From Acanthosepion lycidas (lineage: Eukaryota > Mollusca > Cephalopoda > Sepiida > Sepiidae), in the NCBI GenBank assembly GCA_963932145.1, contig OZ010582.1, positions 20,073,826 to 20,137,825 on the forward strand: a DNA stretch of 64,000 bases. Reading direction: 5' to 3'. The position numbers were made by a program, and so were the translations under genes. The number at the start of each line of letters is the position of its first letter. Within the stretch, counting starts at the first letter, position 1. Of the stretch, positions 10,260-24,000 are shown one piece after another. Below the pieces are notes generated by a model. It saw only the letters and a list, made by a program, of their open reading frames with translations, was not told the origin of the DNA and made no database searches.

Positions 10260-13200
10260 TGAATTCAGGAAGGTTAGAAGTTTAATGGTAACCTCATAGG
10301 TCTTAATTTATTTAGCAACACAATGTGTATTTTGTTACTAATGTAAACTCTTCCAATCTGTATTACAAGGGGTGCAAAAATATTTCTGGCTTGGACAAGA
10401 AAATATATATTAAAAAAATTATTCTAGGTTTGATTATTTTGGGTAGTGGTTTAGACGAGAACTTTTCAGCATCTTCTCAGATCCTTTAATATTAATTTGT
10501 ATGTCTCTTAGAGAAAACCTACTTGCATTCAAAGTAAAGTGTTCTAAATTTAATAGAAAAAAAGATTTAAAGATTTTACTTTGTGCATACAAGTTTTTAA
10601 ATAATGTTTCCTACAGTCAAATTGCCAAATCAACAAACCTGTTTCTTGTGCTTGTTAACAAACATTAAAATAAATCTTCCATACTTGGAACTATTATCCA
10701 ATTCAATAGTTGTGGCTTTTTTGAACCAGGCAATAAGCTGTGGAAGTTCAATTGACACATCCAACTGGAAGGAAAAAAAAAAACAAAGAAAAAAACAAAC
10801 AGCACAATAATCAGATTTTATAATTTTTTTTTTAATGTATTTATTAATACTTGCAATATTTTGGGGGTTGGGGGAGTGTTAGAAACTGATGAAAGTCATT
10901 TTCATGCCTTAAGAAAAAAAAAAAAAGTTCAAGTTTTAATCTATGTTGTAAAACTGATAAAAGATACTTCCAGATTCATTTGTCATACTTGTGTGAATTT
11001 GTTTTTAAAATAAATTCAAATTCAAGGTTTAAATAGGAATTTATGCTTATCCAATGAATAGTTTCCCCAAAAAGGCTTCTATAACACTAATTGTGGAAAA
11101 CTAGCCCCAAAATATTAGATTCTATCAGTAATGTAATATGGAGAGAAAAACAAAACACAAACCAAAGTCTATGTCTATCTATCTGTCTCCCTCTCTTTAT
11201 ATATATATATAATATAATATATATATATATAATATAATATATATATATATATATATATGCAAATACTCACGAAACAGGCAAGAAGTTTTGGTCCACCTGC
11301 ATCTTTAATTAAAAAAACACCTTAAAAGTAATAAAATTTCAGTAACTAGTGTATTTGCTTTTATTTTGACAAAAATAACCATTAAAAAAAAAAAAATCAT
11401 ACAACAGCATCATAATTTGTTTATATCAATAAAACCACCACCTGTCTTAATTATTGCTTTACACATTTTTTTCATTCTTTCCAAATTTAAAAAAAAAAAA
11501 AAAAGTTAGATGGCAGACCTTCCCAAGCTTTCTTCAATCACTGAAAATGCTTACTTTTACTCTGAGTATTTTCTTCAAACTCTCATATCCAATTCATCCT
11601 ATAATTCAATTTGTCAGAGGTCAGGAGATTGAGGCAGTCAAGTCATAATTTTTTTTTTCAAGGTAATTTCGACATTCCCTAGTTATCCATAATCCAGATA
11701 ATATAGCACGTCTTCTCAAAATCAAATGGGATTTTTTTTTGCATAATTCCCTTGACCTGAATCAGATGTCCAGACCCAAACACTAAAAAAAAAAAAAAAA
11801 AAAAAAAAAAATGCTTTGCCATTGAAACTACACATTCATCATTCAGTCTCACATACACTTTCCTCTTACTACCAAAAATTTGAACTTGTCTGTCCACAAT
11901 GCATTTTACCATTTTTTCAATGTCCAGTGCTTTTTTTGCCCATAAGAGTCATTTCTACTTCTTCAACCTCCATAACAGGGGTTTCTTGATGGATTGAGCC
12001 ATGAGTTGTTATAGTGAAGAAAACGGCGAATTACCTTGTCAAACCAAACGACAATGTGTCACATGTATTCTACGACGGAAATTGTGTCAAAAAAGAAAAT
12101 TACTTTAAAAAAAAAAAAAAAAAAAAAGGGCACGTATTCCACATGACATTCTGAAGACGGAATATTTAAATTAGAAACAAGTCAGTTGCAGAAGTTGCCA
12201 TAAAAGTATTTTGATATGCTAAAAATGCAGACGAATGGCAAAAGTGTTTGACTGATAAAAACAGTTGGTGTTCCCGAATCGGGAGTCAGAAATAAAATTT
12301 GTGTATTTTGGCTACTGCATTCGTTGGAGAGCGAGTTATTTTTCTGACAGTTTACGTGCATTGTGATTTGTGAGACCTGCGAATTCAGATTTCAGCATTT
12401 CTTTCTGCCCCTGATATTCGAGTCTGAACTTACAGTGATTTGTTCTCTGTTTTGTGGAAGTAATCTGCGACAAATATTTCCTCTGCAATCCCAGAACGCT
12501 TACAAGCTATTTCGTCACTATGACGGACAGGACATTTGACGTCAAGTTGATATCTGTGTTTGATGGTTCAGTGACTTGACAAGCAGTTACTGAATAGATT
12601 GAAAAGGCAAAACTTGTTTGTGACCTGTGTGGAATTAACAAGGTTGAACGTGTTCTTCCTCTGAGGTTGACGGGTGGAGCATTTTCTGTTTACCAACAGG
12701 TAAACTCAGAGCAAAAATCAGATGTTGAACAGATAAAATGAACCCTGCAGATTGCCTTTGCACCGGATTGTTTCTTGGCTTATGAGCAATTTGTGAAACA
12801 CCAACTGTGCCTGGACAAATCCTTTGACATGTTTCTAGCTGACTTGATGAAGCTAGAAGGTCTATTTGGCGGGATATCCGAGCAAGAAATAGCATGTGTG
12901 CTCATAGCAGGGTTACCAGCGCACATCAAGCAACTACTGTGCGCGTCTTCCAGGATGGAAGACATGAATACAAACCAACTGTTGGACCGAGCTCGGGCCA
13001 TAATGAAAGATCAAATTGCAACTGAGGAAAATGGTTGCGACTACCATTTCACCAGGTGGAGCTGTTAAACATTCAAATGTTAAACGTCGGGAGGGTATGC
13101 GATGATATCGATGTTCTGGGTGGAATTACCTTTCCAGGGACTGCCTGGTTTGATGAGAAGACACCCATCAGCCATGTGTAGCTTCCGATGTCAAGAATTA

Positions 13201-16200
13201 GGCTACATTGCTTCATTGTGTCCGGGAAAAGAGGAATATTTCAGCGCTGGTCTCTTCCCTAAGCGAGTTATGAACGAGGTGCTACCTGTCTAGGGTATTT
13301 ACGTGAATGGAATTAAGAGAATGGCACTGGTGGACACTAGCTGCTCACAAATACTCATGAGCAAGTCAGCCTGGTGGGTGAAGACAAAAAGAAACAGCTA
13401 CATATGTTTTGTTTACAATATTAATCAGTGCCGAGTTAACATTTAGAATCTGTATTAACCTTTGATAATCTCAAAAATTTTACTGAGGGGTCAATGGTGA
13501 AAACTAAATATGTTTCTCATACAAAATATTCATAATTTAGCAAAATGTATTGTGAACAGACAAACTTTTGAGAAGCCTGGAGAAAGGTTGTAAAATAAAA
13601 GCAAATACACTGTAGTTACTGAAATTTGATGTTAAAAAATAAATAAAAAAAAATCTCATTTTAAGATGTTTTTTTAAAGAAATGAAGAGTGTCCCAAAAC
13701 TTTTTGCCTGTAGTGTGTGTGAAATATCTCACACATACTTTAAAATGTAGTCTTACAGCTAATACCAAAGTGAAAACTCAAATGTTTAAGTAGGAAGTAT
13801 CTTTTTCACAAGGGTGTCAATTAAAATGTTATATTGTCATCATTCATGTTCAAAAATTCATTTTTAATGGCACTGGTCATGTCCTGCGTAATAGTAATTA
13901 GAGCATCAGAGAGGCAATTTATTTCTTAATATTTTTCATTGGAAAAATACTAACAGTGTAAAATGTATTTACTTTCAAATTGTTGTGAAATTGCTTTTTT
14001 AAAGCACATGAATATTTTTCTCACTGTTATGTTGAGACATAATAATTTATTTTATACAAAATGGTTACAAATACTGAATCATGACAAAATCTTTATGCAT
14101 CAAAGAAAAGCAACAATTTAAAAAACAAAACAACAACTCTTTCAAAATGCTTTAAAAGAGTTACTTACCCCAATTTTGTTAAATATCTATTGTGAAAGAA
14201 AGAATAGAAAATTAAATTATATACCTTTCCATCCAGAAGATTTTCAAGCAGCGCTAAAATACCAGCCTCAAGGTTAGGGGATTCTTGAGACAATTGCCTG
14301 CAAGGTGAAATTCTTAGATTAGCATAGAGACCCACTTGATTAAATGTTTGGGCTAAAAAGTTAAAGACATACACAAAAAAACACAGGAGAAAGTAAATTC
14401 ATAATCAAATCACTGACCAAAATTACTTTTGATGAGGTGAATTTTTGATAATCTTTGCATTGTTGGAACTACTTTGAATATACGCTCTTTAGGGCTAGAG
14501 GGCGTTGTCATTGATGTTCTGATTTGGATCATTGAGCAGTTTCGGGTCTTTCAAACATCATACTACCCTCACCAAGTCGATCTGATCAGTTTCTGATTGG
14601 CCCCCTTCTAAATTAACAGCCTGTAGACACTGACTTATATTAGGCAAACCATAACCCGCTATCACGCATTTGATTGGAAGTTGACCAACAGCCAATCACA
14701 ATGGTGTGAGCTCTATTTAAATTGTTTATGGGGGTTTTTTTCTTTTTCTTTATGTGGATACCCTATCATCGGATACTTGGAAGGTAATTATATGTTTTCT
14801 TTTTTCTCCCCTTTCTCCCCCACCCACATACCCCATCAAGTTTCATCTCACCTTCTAATAATTACTGCTATTACATTAAAAAAAAAACTATAAAATAATT
14901 AAAAATTTACATTGTTTTTATGATTAAAATAAATAAATTATAAAGAAATGGAGGGGAAGTACTTCATTTGATGCTCTAAACGCTGGCCAACTAAATAAAA
15001 CCAAGAATATGAATAGAGGAAGTGAAATTTAAGCATACACAAACAAAATTTACTTACTGAAGTAAATAGATTTTATGATTGACACTGAATACTTCCTTAA
15101 CAAGTTTGTTCACCAACTCTGCTTGAGGCAAGTCTGAAATTGAAATAAAATACCAGCGATTAAAAAAAAAAAAACTAGTTTCTTTTTTTCTTTTTATCTT
15201 TTCCCTCCAAGTAAGGCAACAAACCTAGTAAAATGCAGAGGGTGGGGAAAGGGGTGGGGTTACTGAGTGTCAGAGAATATGAGAAAAACAAACTTAAAGA
15301 GTATGAACAATAAAAGAATGGAAATTAAGGCAGCATCAGATAATGATTGACATAGTATTTAAATTTTTGAAAAGAAAAAAACTTGACTGGAAAGCAAGAA
15401 GCCAGAAGAAAGTTCTACAAGCGAGAAATCTGAGAAAATAAACTGTCAGCATAGAACTTATGGTTACATTTATCCATTTCAACTAAAGAGATCTTGCTGC
15501 CAATCTAATACAGTACTAAATTCACTATTTACAAGGACACATGACAGTGGATAAAGGTGTTGGTTAAATCCAGTGACAGGACCCAAAGAGTGAGAGTTCA
15601 ATACCTGGTTAAGGCGGTGCAGAATTTTCTGAGGGGAATTAACAGGAGATAAATGACATCCATTAAAACATGGCGTGTGGAAGTAGAACAGTCTACCCCA
15701 GTGAGCGAAATAAAAGGTTCAGTTTGGCATTCCAACCACCTTAAGAAGGCTGGAGCTTACAATGGCCGAAACGTAATAAATATGGCAATAAAGTCTGAAT
15801 AATGTAAATAGTGTATATAAATATGGCAATAAAGTCTGAATAATGTAAATAGTGTATATAATACCACATCTCAGAAATATAGACAAGCACTAAATTCATA
15901 GAGTCTAAGTACCATAGAGGAATATTCATCAGAACAATTACGATGAAAGTATAAAAAAAGTACATAGAAGCTACATTATGGTGGTAGGAAAGTGACTGAA
16001 ACTGAGATTCCAGGACAGGACTAATGACAATGCAGATTCTTTTAAATATGCAAGATAGATTTAGGCAACATCACTATGAACAAACTTTCCTAGCGGCAGA
16101 CCCAGCAATTGATTTAATATTATCTTTCCACTTCATGTCACCCACAGAAGGTGCAATGAATCACTCTCCTGGAGCTTCACGATAGGAGATAGAAAGGGGA

Positions 16201-19191
16201 GAGGGTCGCAGATGATTAATAGAGAGAAGTTTTGTTTGGGAGGCATTAAAATTAACAAGCCCAACAGCAATTAAGAGGTGGTTCCACACTCCTCAAAACC
16301 TCCAATCTCCCGAGCAGAGACCTTGTTGCTGGATGTAGTTTATTGTCATAACTAGAAATTTTTTGTTTTTTTATTTATATAACAAAGTTGTTCAAACTTC
16401 TTTATTCACTTAAGAAACCTTAAACTACATCTGACAGCAAGGCCTGATTGAAAGATTAGAAGTTTTGAGGAGTGTTAAACCAACGCTGTTATTCCTAGAT
16501 CTATCCTGACCCAGGGTGGTAGAACCTGTTAGGGTCCCAGCTATGGGTACATAGTGAACCCTTAAAACACAATGAAAGTATAAAAATACATTTTTATAGT
16601 AAAAATACTAGCAATACATTTTTATTTAAAAAAAGACTAACAATACATACTTATAGTAAAATGACCAACAATATATTTTATCTGTAGTTGAAGGCATAAA
16701 ATTCAGCATTAAATAACCCATAGAGTTTGATATGCTGCTAAACAAAATTAACTAATCAAACAACCAACATTACATTAATCCATATAATATCTGGCAATTT
16801 CTTAAAGAAATCTGAATTCCAAAATACAATTTCAACAAAACAAAACACATATCACTGCCTCTAGTAATTATGTTCACACAACCATGCATAAGCACAAAAG
16901 CAGAGTATCATCTACCATGTATTCAATTATGAAAGCAGAATAACATTTTTATTACTTCAAAGCTTCCAATGAAAATTAAATTTCAACATTAAATAATCCA
17001 TAAAGAGTTGACCAGCCGGTAAATAAACAAATCAATCAAAGAGAACTGTTTTTCCCCCCAAAAGCAAACTTTAGCATGGTTTTGTTTTTCACATAAATCC
17101 CATTTATCAATGAAGTACTGACTTTATTAAATTGGTAGTCACTATACAGCAACACATTCATCGATTGTAGTTGTTGGATTGACCAAAAAGTTTTTGAAGT
17201 ATTAAGACAAATTAAAATTAATTTATCACCAACATTAACTTTATCAAACAATATTTTGTTCCTGCTGTCATCTTTTTAGGCAGCTTCCTACTTCCATCCT
17301 CCAGATTTTTATTTTTCTCATCAAGAGAAATGCTGTAAAGACCAGAAGAAATGGTAATCCGAAATGGTGCAACATTTGTGTCAATATGGTGGATGATAGA
17401 AAACTCTTAGAAACTGTAATAATTACTGCCTGACCAATAACGATAAAAAGAATGCAGTCATCTTGAAGGAATATGTTTTTTTTTTTAAAAAGTTTTTAAA
17501 AAAAAGATTTTAACCCCAGATTCAGATATTTTAACCATATTCACACTCACCGTTGATCCTATATTATTATTAAGATCATTATTAAGCTTAACTTGCCCAT
17601 GGAACATTGTTTAGCAAGAAATCATAACAAAAAGTTTGCAGACTACATTTAACATGTTCAATCACAGGATTCTTCATTTGCAAAGTTACAGTTTTAAATT
17701 TTCTAAAATTTTCACAATAAAGCAAATAAGAACTATAAATGCTTCAACAAAATTGAGGTCAGAGTTGAAAAGCCATAAAGTTTAAATTAAAATCTGGTAC
17801 AAAACTGAAACAGATTATTATGAACCGAAATAGACTGGCATTTTATTAAAGAACAGATCAAATGAAACCAAGTCTACGGGGAAAAGGCCTTACTAAATAT
17901 GGACTTGCAAAAATCAATAATAATACTGGAGAAATGGGGGGGGGAAAAACAAACATTTTTGTTAACTAAAAGCTAAAATTTAATGATTTCTCCGATATTG
18001 AGAGGAGTAAAAAAAATCAAAAAAAATCTGTACTTGCCTAATCTCTTGGCAACAGCACAAGGCACTAAAACACCATCAATGAAGGGTTTTGGGAACTGTT
18101 TTGTGAAACTGATTAATGCAGCAGCAAGAATCCTGGAAATCTGCCTGGACTGAGTAAAAAACTATAAAAGAAAGAAAAAATAAACTGAAAGATTGAACTA
18201 GGCAAACTACACTAATCAAGAAAAGGGACAAAGCTTCAACCAGAAAGGGGTGGGGAAAAAAACCTCAACATGATGGTGGATACGACACATTTGTTTCTCT
18301 TCTTACATTTAAAAAGTTATAATCTTTTATCTAATGTTGTTTAAATTCTAACATCTCCTGGACATAATTTATATACATTAGTGCCCCACCTACACGCTAA
18401 AGCCGTTATTTATTTTAAGAATTATTTTCCATTCACTCTTTAAGAATTTCACCCTATTCTGACAAGAATCAAAAAATCTTTCTAATTTTCGGCTCTCCCC
18501 CTCACATAGATATAATTCTACTTATCTTTCTTTTAGCTGCATATACAACATTACTGTCAAGACATTTCCCTTTCATCCGGTAAGTTTCACTTAATTGTTT
18601 CATTATTTTTTTTAATATTATACAGCAGCTGTAGCTCACCCCTAAAATAAACCTCTAATGCATCTATTACTAATATAGGCACCTCTACTCTGTTGCTGAA
18701 AAAACAAAAACAGCTTAACATGATGGAAAAAGGTGCCAAACTTAAAAAAAAAAAAAAAAAGTTTTATCATCAAAATGTTTGTTATTATTAAGAAAAAAGG
18801 CCAAAGTATTTTTTATTATTATTAAATTTCCTAATCATTTCCAGCACGTTTGAAATTTTGTTTAAAAATCTTGATTTTTTTTTCTTCCCCATCAGCAATT
18901 GACATATTTATGATTACTATTTTAGCGCCAGCTTTTTTTTTTTTTTTTTTCTTTCTTAGGTGAAAAACATTGATTTGTAAATTCTTGCAAAAATCAAATA
19001 GTTGTTGGATCTTAATGAAAGTTTCAGTACTTATTCACAAATGAATGAAATTATTCTGGAATTTTTTTTATACGTTACTCTCCACCCACTTAATCTCATG
19101 AAATTAAATTTCAATCTCAAAATTGTTTTTATTAGTTAAAAGCAGGACTCCTTGGAGAATGTAAATCATTCATTTTTAAAAAAACAACCAC

Positions 19192-19225
<34 letters not shown>

Positions 19226-20570
19226 TCATTTTCAAAAATTAAGTGCATAAACATTCCTATTTTTGTAACTATAGGTGTCCATCACGTGTTTTAAGAGTTA
19301 TCTTCCCTGAAAGAGTTGTCCTTACTGAAAAATTTGGCTGTCTCCAATTCTTTCATTATTCATATCTGTGTGACTTTGCAAATCATCTCTTCAAAATTTT
19401 AAACTTTAAATTTTTCCTTTTTTTAATTCCTATTTCACTAAACATTTTTATTTTAACGTGGGTCATACTTCAATTAAGTAATTTTTTTTAATTTCACTTA
19501 GTTAAGAAAGAACCTCAAGATGAAATCCAATTCTACTAAAAAATAATTTTTACTAACTTAAATTAAATTTTTCAATTTTTATTTGAAGTTTAATTTGCGT
19601 GTCATTTTGAAGTTTCCTTTCAAATTATTTTTATGTCAACTCCTAAAAATGTTCATAAAAATGTTTTTTGTTAGTAGTTTTTTTTACTTTATTCTTTTAA
19701 GTCATTTTGATAAGGAACTAAAATTCAATAATATATTAGATAATTGCTGAAAATATGTTAATTTTTAAAAATTACTAGGTACTTAAAAACCAAAATCAAA
19801 GTGTTCCCTTAGATTTCGTAAATTTGTCAATTTTTGGTCAATCATACTTCGTTTTTCAACATGTCAAGCTGTAAATAAATCAATCAATATGTCAGAGAAA
19901 CAAGACCCTGCAGTTAAGAAATGTTTGTATACTATGTTTTATGCTTTAAGTAAGTAATATTTGTTTCAAATCAGATTAATTTAATTTCAAATTTGCTAAT
20001 TTCTCTCAAATAACATGTCACTAACACATTTTATTTTTGGAAGATTTTTTTAAATTTAGAATTAATTTTTGTTTACAAATGTGTCAAAATGGCATTTTTC
20101 ATTGATTTTCTGAAAGTGACTAAAAAGCTGAGATTCCAATCAATATAATTTCTATTTGAAATACACCAGTATTTTGCTTACTGGAAATAGTAAATTTAAT
20201 CATTTAGTTTTCAATTAAAGCTAAAAAGAAAGCTTCAAGAATGCCTTTTCATTTTTAAAAATTCATTTTAAACCTTAGGTATCAAGAATTTAGTGGAGAT
20301 CCCTATACTAATAGGAGAACCCTTCTCATATTCTAGATGTGTTTTATGGCCAGTTTTTCCAGAACTTACAAATATTAAATTTGAACTTTATTAAATGCTA
20401 ATATGAGTAAATTTTAAGAGCTTACTTGCTAGAGTTTATGCATGTTTAATAAGTTGGAGGGTAATGCAAACTAGCATTCATGTAAAGAGGTTTTCTAGAA
20501 GTCCCATTTATCAAATTAATGTTAAAATCAATAAAATTCAATCTCTTAAATTAGCAACCATCTAAATAAG

Positions 20571-20603
<33 letters not shown>

Positions 20604-21029
20604 GACTAAACCAAGCTCACTTTGGTAAAAACATTAACCGTAAAAAGGTCTTGTCATTTTAAGTCTTAAATGTGAGACACCATTCCAACATTGGAACCAT
20701 TTCAAAATGATATAAAATTTGATGGAATTTAAATTTTATCTTACCTTTGGTTGTACACAAATTTTGGCTAAGTGGAAGCAGTTCTCATAGCTGATGTCAT
20801 TTCCGAAGTCTACCAAATGTCTACATAGTGTAGAGAAAGCTGATTCCGAAAGTGATTCAAGTTTTAGTTGCTTACAGAGTAGCTGCAGCTGAAAATTCAA
20901 AAAGGGACATGAACAAAAGAGGAAGATTCAAATGAGGTGTTTCAGAGCAAAAGGATTGATCTAAATATCTGTGTAATGTCGTTTTTTGACGTTCAACTTC
21001 AAAAGAAAAACGACATTATTTTTGCACCA

Positions 21030-21083
<54 letters not shown>

Positions 21084-24000
21084 GGCACTTTAACATTTCT
21101 AAGCAAAAATGTTCAGATTTTACAAAAATTTTAAAGCAGACAAACCTGTATTGATGAGCAAGTGACAAACAATTGCATCTCTGCAGGAGTTACTATCTGC
21201 ATGTCATCAGTTTCATGCAAGAGGAAATTAAGATGGGCCACTTGTTGCTGTTAAAATTAAAAAATGATTACAAGTTTCAACAAGAGAAATATACTTTTAA
21301 CTTAAGAGAAAAATCTTAAATTTTAGCACTACTGTAGTTAATGGGTTGCTTGTTAAAATAAAAGCAAAAGATTTTGAATATTAGTCCTTTCATTAATGAC
21401 AATATTATTATTATAAAGTTATCAATGACATTGGAGGAGTGTTTTAAACTTGACATATGTAAATAAAAATAAAGTAAGGAGCTTTAAAAAAAAAGAAAAA
21501 AAAAAAAAGAAAAAAAGATCAACTTCACACTATATTATGAGCAGGGCACTCCTTCAGAAACCAAATAAAAATCAATATTCTTTTTTATTCCTAAAAGTGT
21601 TGTGCTTAGAGGAAGATCTAACAAATGCTAATCTACCACCCCTCCCACCAAAAAAAAACAAACAAACATGCCAATGGAAGCTGTGACTATTATTTGTCTG
21701 GATCTTACAAGTGAGAGAAGGTGCTTTGGACTTGAGGGAAAGCTGATTGCATTCAAGAGTCAAAGAATAATGAAGACCAAATTTTTGTTGCAGGCTTGAC
21801 ACCATAGTTCCCTGACAATATTAAATTACTAGTCAATTTAATCAAGGTTAATCATAAGAACTGACCAACTGATTATAGTTATACATAGCAATGCCAAAAC
21901 CTAGTAAATGAATTGTTTTTCTTATGAACAGATAATTTTAGTCTATCATGCAAATAATTTTCTTGTGAAAATTTGTTTGGTTCAATGGACATTTCAACCA
22001 ACCTGACCCAAAGAATTCTCCAAATCTAAAATAAAACACAATTATGGGTAAGAAGGTTGACTGATGGAGAGAAACCAAGAGCAGAGGAAATGGTCATAAA
22101 GCATATGAGATATTGAAATTTTATGCAAAAGTATTGCTAGTGTCTTAAGAATCACATAAAAGTATGTTTTAGAATAACAACTTTAGCCTTATGAACCAAA
22201 ACATTTAACATCCTCAATCTGTCCTGTTTTTTGTATGCATTATCCCCCTCCCCCATGATGGAACCTCTGCATGACTTCATTTCAAGTTTAGATCTTAATT
22301 CTTTGCAAAGTATTTTTTTACTCATTAACCTTTAATAGAAGTTATTACTCACTTGGATCTCTGAAGATAATTCCAAATTATCAGCTTCAAGCAAATTAGA
22401 ATTGTTTGGAACTTCTAGCTCTTTTCTAGTACCTTTGGGATCCTGTCCAACGGATCTCTCCTCAGTTGGATTATAGACATTATCTAGAGAGAGAGAGAGA
22501 GAAAAAAAAGCTAGTATGTTAACAAAGCTCACTGATGCTTCAAATTCAAAATGGATTTGAAGGAGAAAAAAAAAAAAAAGGACATTTTTATTATTACTTA
22601 ACAGACAGTAATCACACTGAACCTCAAAACAGGATAAACATACTGAGAACAGTGTTGTTTTCATTATATATTAATATTAAACAATTACATCAGATTAAAA
22701 ATCCTGAAGGAAAATGCAGCTGTCAAGACAGACATACCCTAATAACATATGCATCCAAATAACAAATAAAATTCTAGGTTTTATTTTATATCTTTGTTAA
22801 TGATTGCACTGATCACTGAAAACTGCTTACCTGTTAAAAGATCCTCCTCCTCAATAATTTGGACATCATCATCATCACTGTAAGTGGAACTCAATGACTC
22901 TAAGACTTCTATTTTTGAATCAATTCTCTTTCCTTCTAAACAAGTAAAAAAAAAAAACAAAAAAACAAACAAGAATCAGGTAATTAACAACAGATTACCT
23001 AGGTTCTTTAAGTGGAACATTTTGCTATGGTTTTAAGGTAAATTTACTTGCTAAAACTCGCCCAGTGATTTGGTGGGGGATCTCTTGGGTGCAGGAAAAG
23101 AAAAAACTTTCTTACTAATATGGAGCAAATTTTGGTTTTGATAGTTGAAATTCAACAACAATAAGATCAAGTTGTTAGAACTAAAAATAAAAACAGCAAC
23201 AGGAGTTGTTGGATATAATTCTGAAGAAAACAAGAAATTTTTCAACAACTTTTACACCAGATGCTGCCCAAAACACCATATCAGAATTTGTATACAATTC
23301 TGATGAGGGACTGACTTTTTCCTACATATTTTTGTAGATATGAACAAATATTCAGTCAGGAATGCAGTGGTTGGAAAGATCAGAGAAAAACAAGATTGCT
23401 ATTGAGAAAAATAACTGCAACTAGGTATTACCAAAAAAACAGGTGAAATTGGGATTGAAAACACGGTACACATTCTAACAAAAAGTGATGAGAAGTTTCT
23501 GAATAACGCTTGTTGAAGGTGCATGAATCTAGCCAAAAAAGAGGACAAAGATTTTGTCAGGTATGCTGGTATCATCAACAAAGAATGCAAAAAGTTTAGA
23601 ATAAAGAAAATGACTCCAGATATGTCCAAAAGGTTAACAGCTAAAAAAGATGCTGAAATAAGAGCAAAAATTTTAATGAAAATTGAATAAAACAGTAATA
23701 TTACACAGCAAGAAATAGAGAACAATTGCCAGACAATTCTAAGTCTGAAATAGGATGCTGAAGAAATTCAGAAAAAAAGAATTTGCATTGGTACAAGCAA
23801 AGGTACAAATGTACAAAAAGGAGAAAAAAAATCCTTGTTTCAGATGTGGCATTTTACACCTAGAAAAAGATTGCCCATTTTAAAAATGCAGAATGTTACA
23901 AGTGTGGTAATAGAGGAAATATAAAGTCACACTACATAACCAAATCAAGAAAATACTCTCACAGTAAGAAATTTGTACACAGCATTGCGATGGAAAAATG

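Noticed and set aside
11272..11303. Possible extra FANCE mini-exon (acceptor TTAAAG, donor GTGAGT) on the minus strand
   Set aside because: It is 32 nt long and would break the frame into exon 10. Exons 9 and 10 joined directly align to human FANCE with almost no gap.
12635..13001. Minus-strand reading frames opposite the intron 9 gag relic
   Set aside because: They are shadows of the plus-strand gag frame, which carries the recognisable motifs.
22535..22762. Plus-strand reading frame in FANCE intron 3
   Set aside because: It has low complexity and no motif, and it crosses the intron opposite to FANCE.
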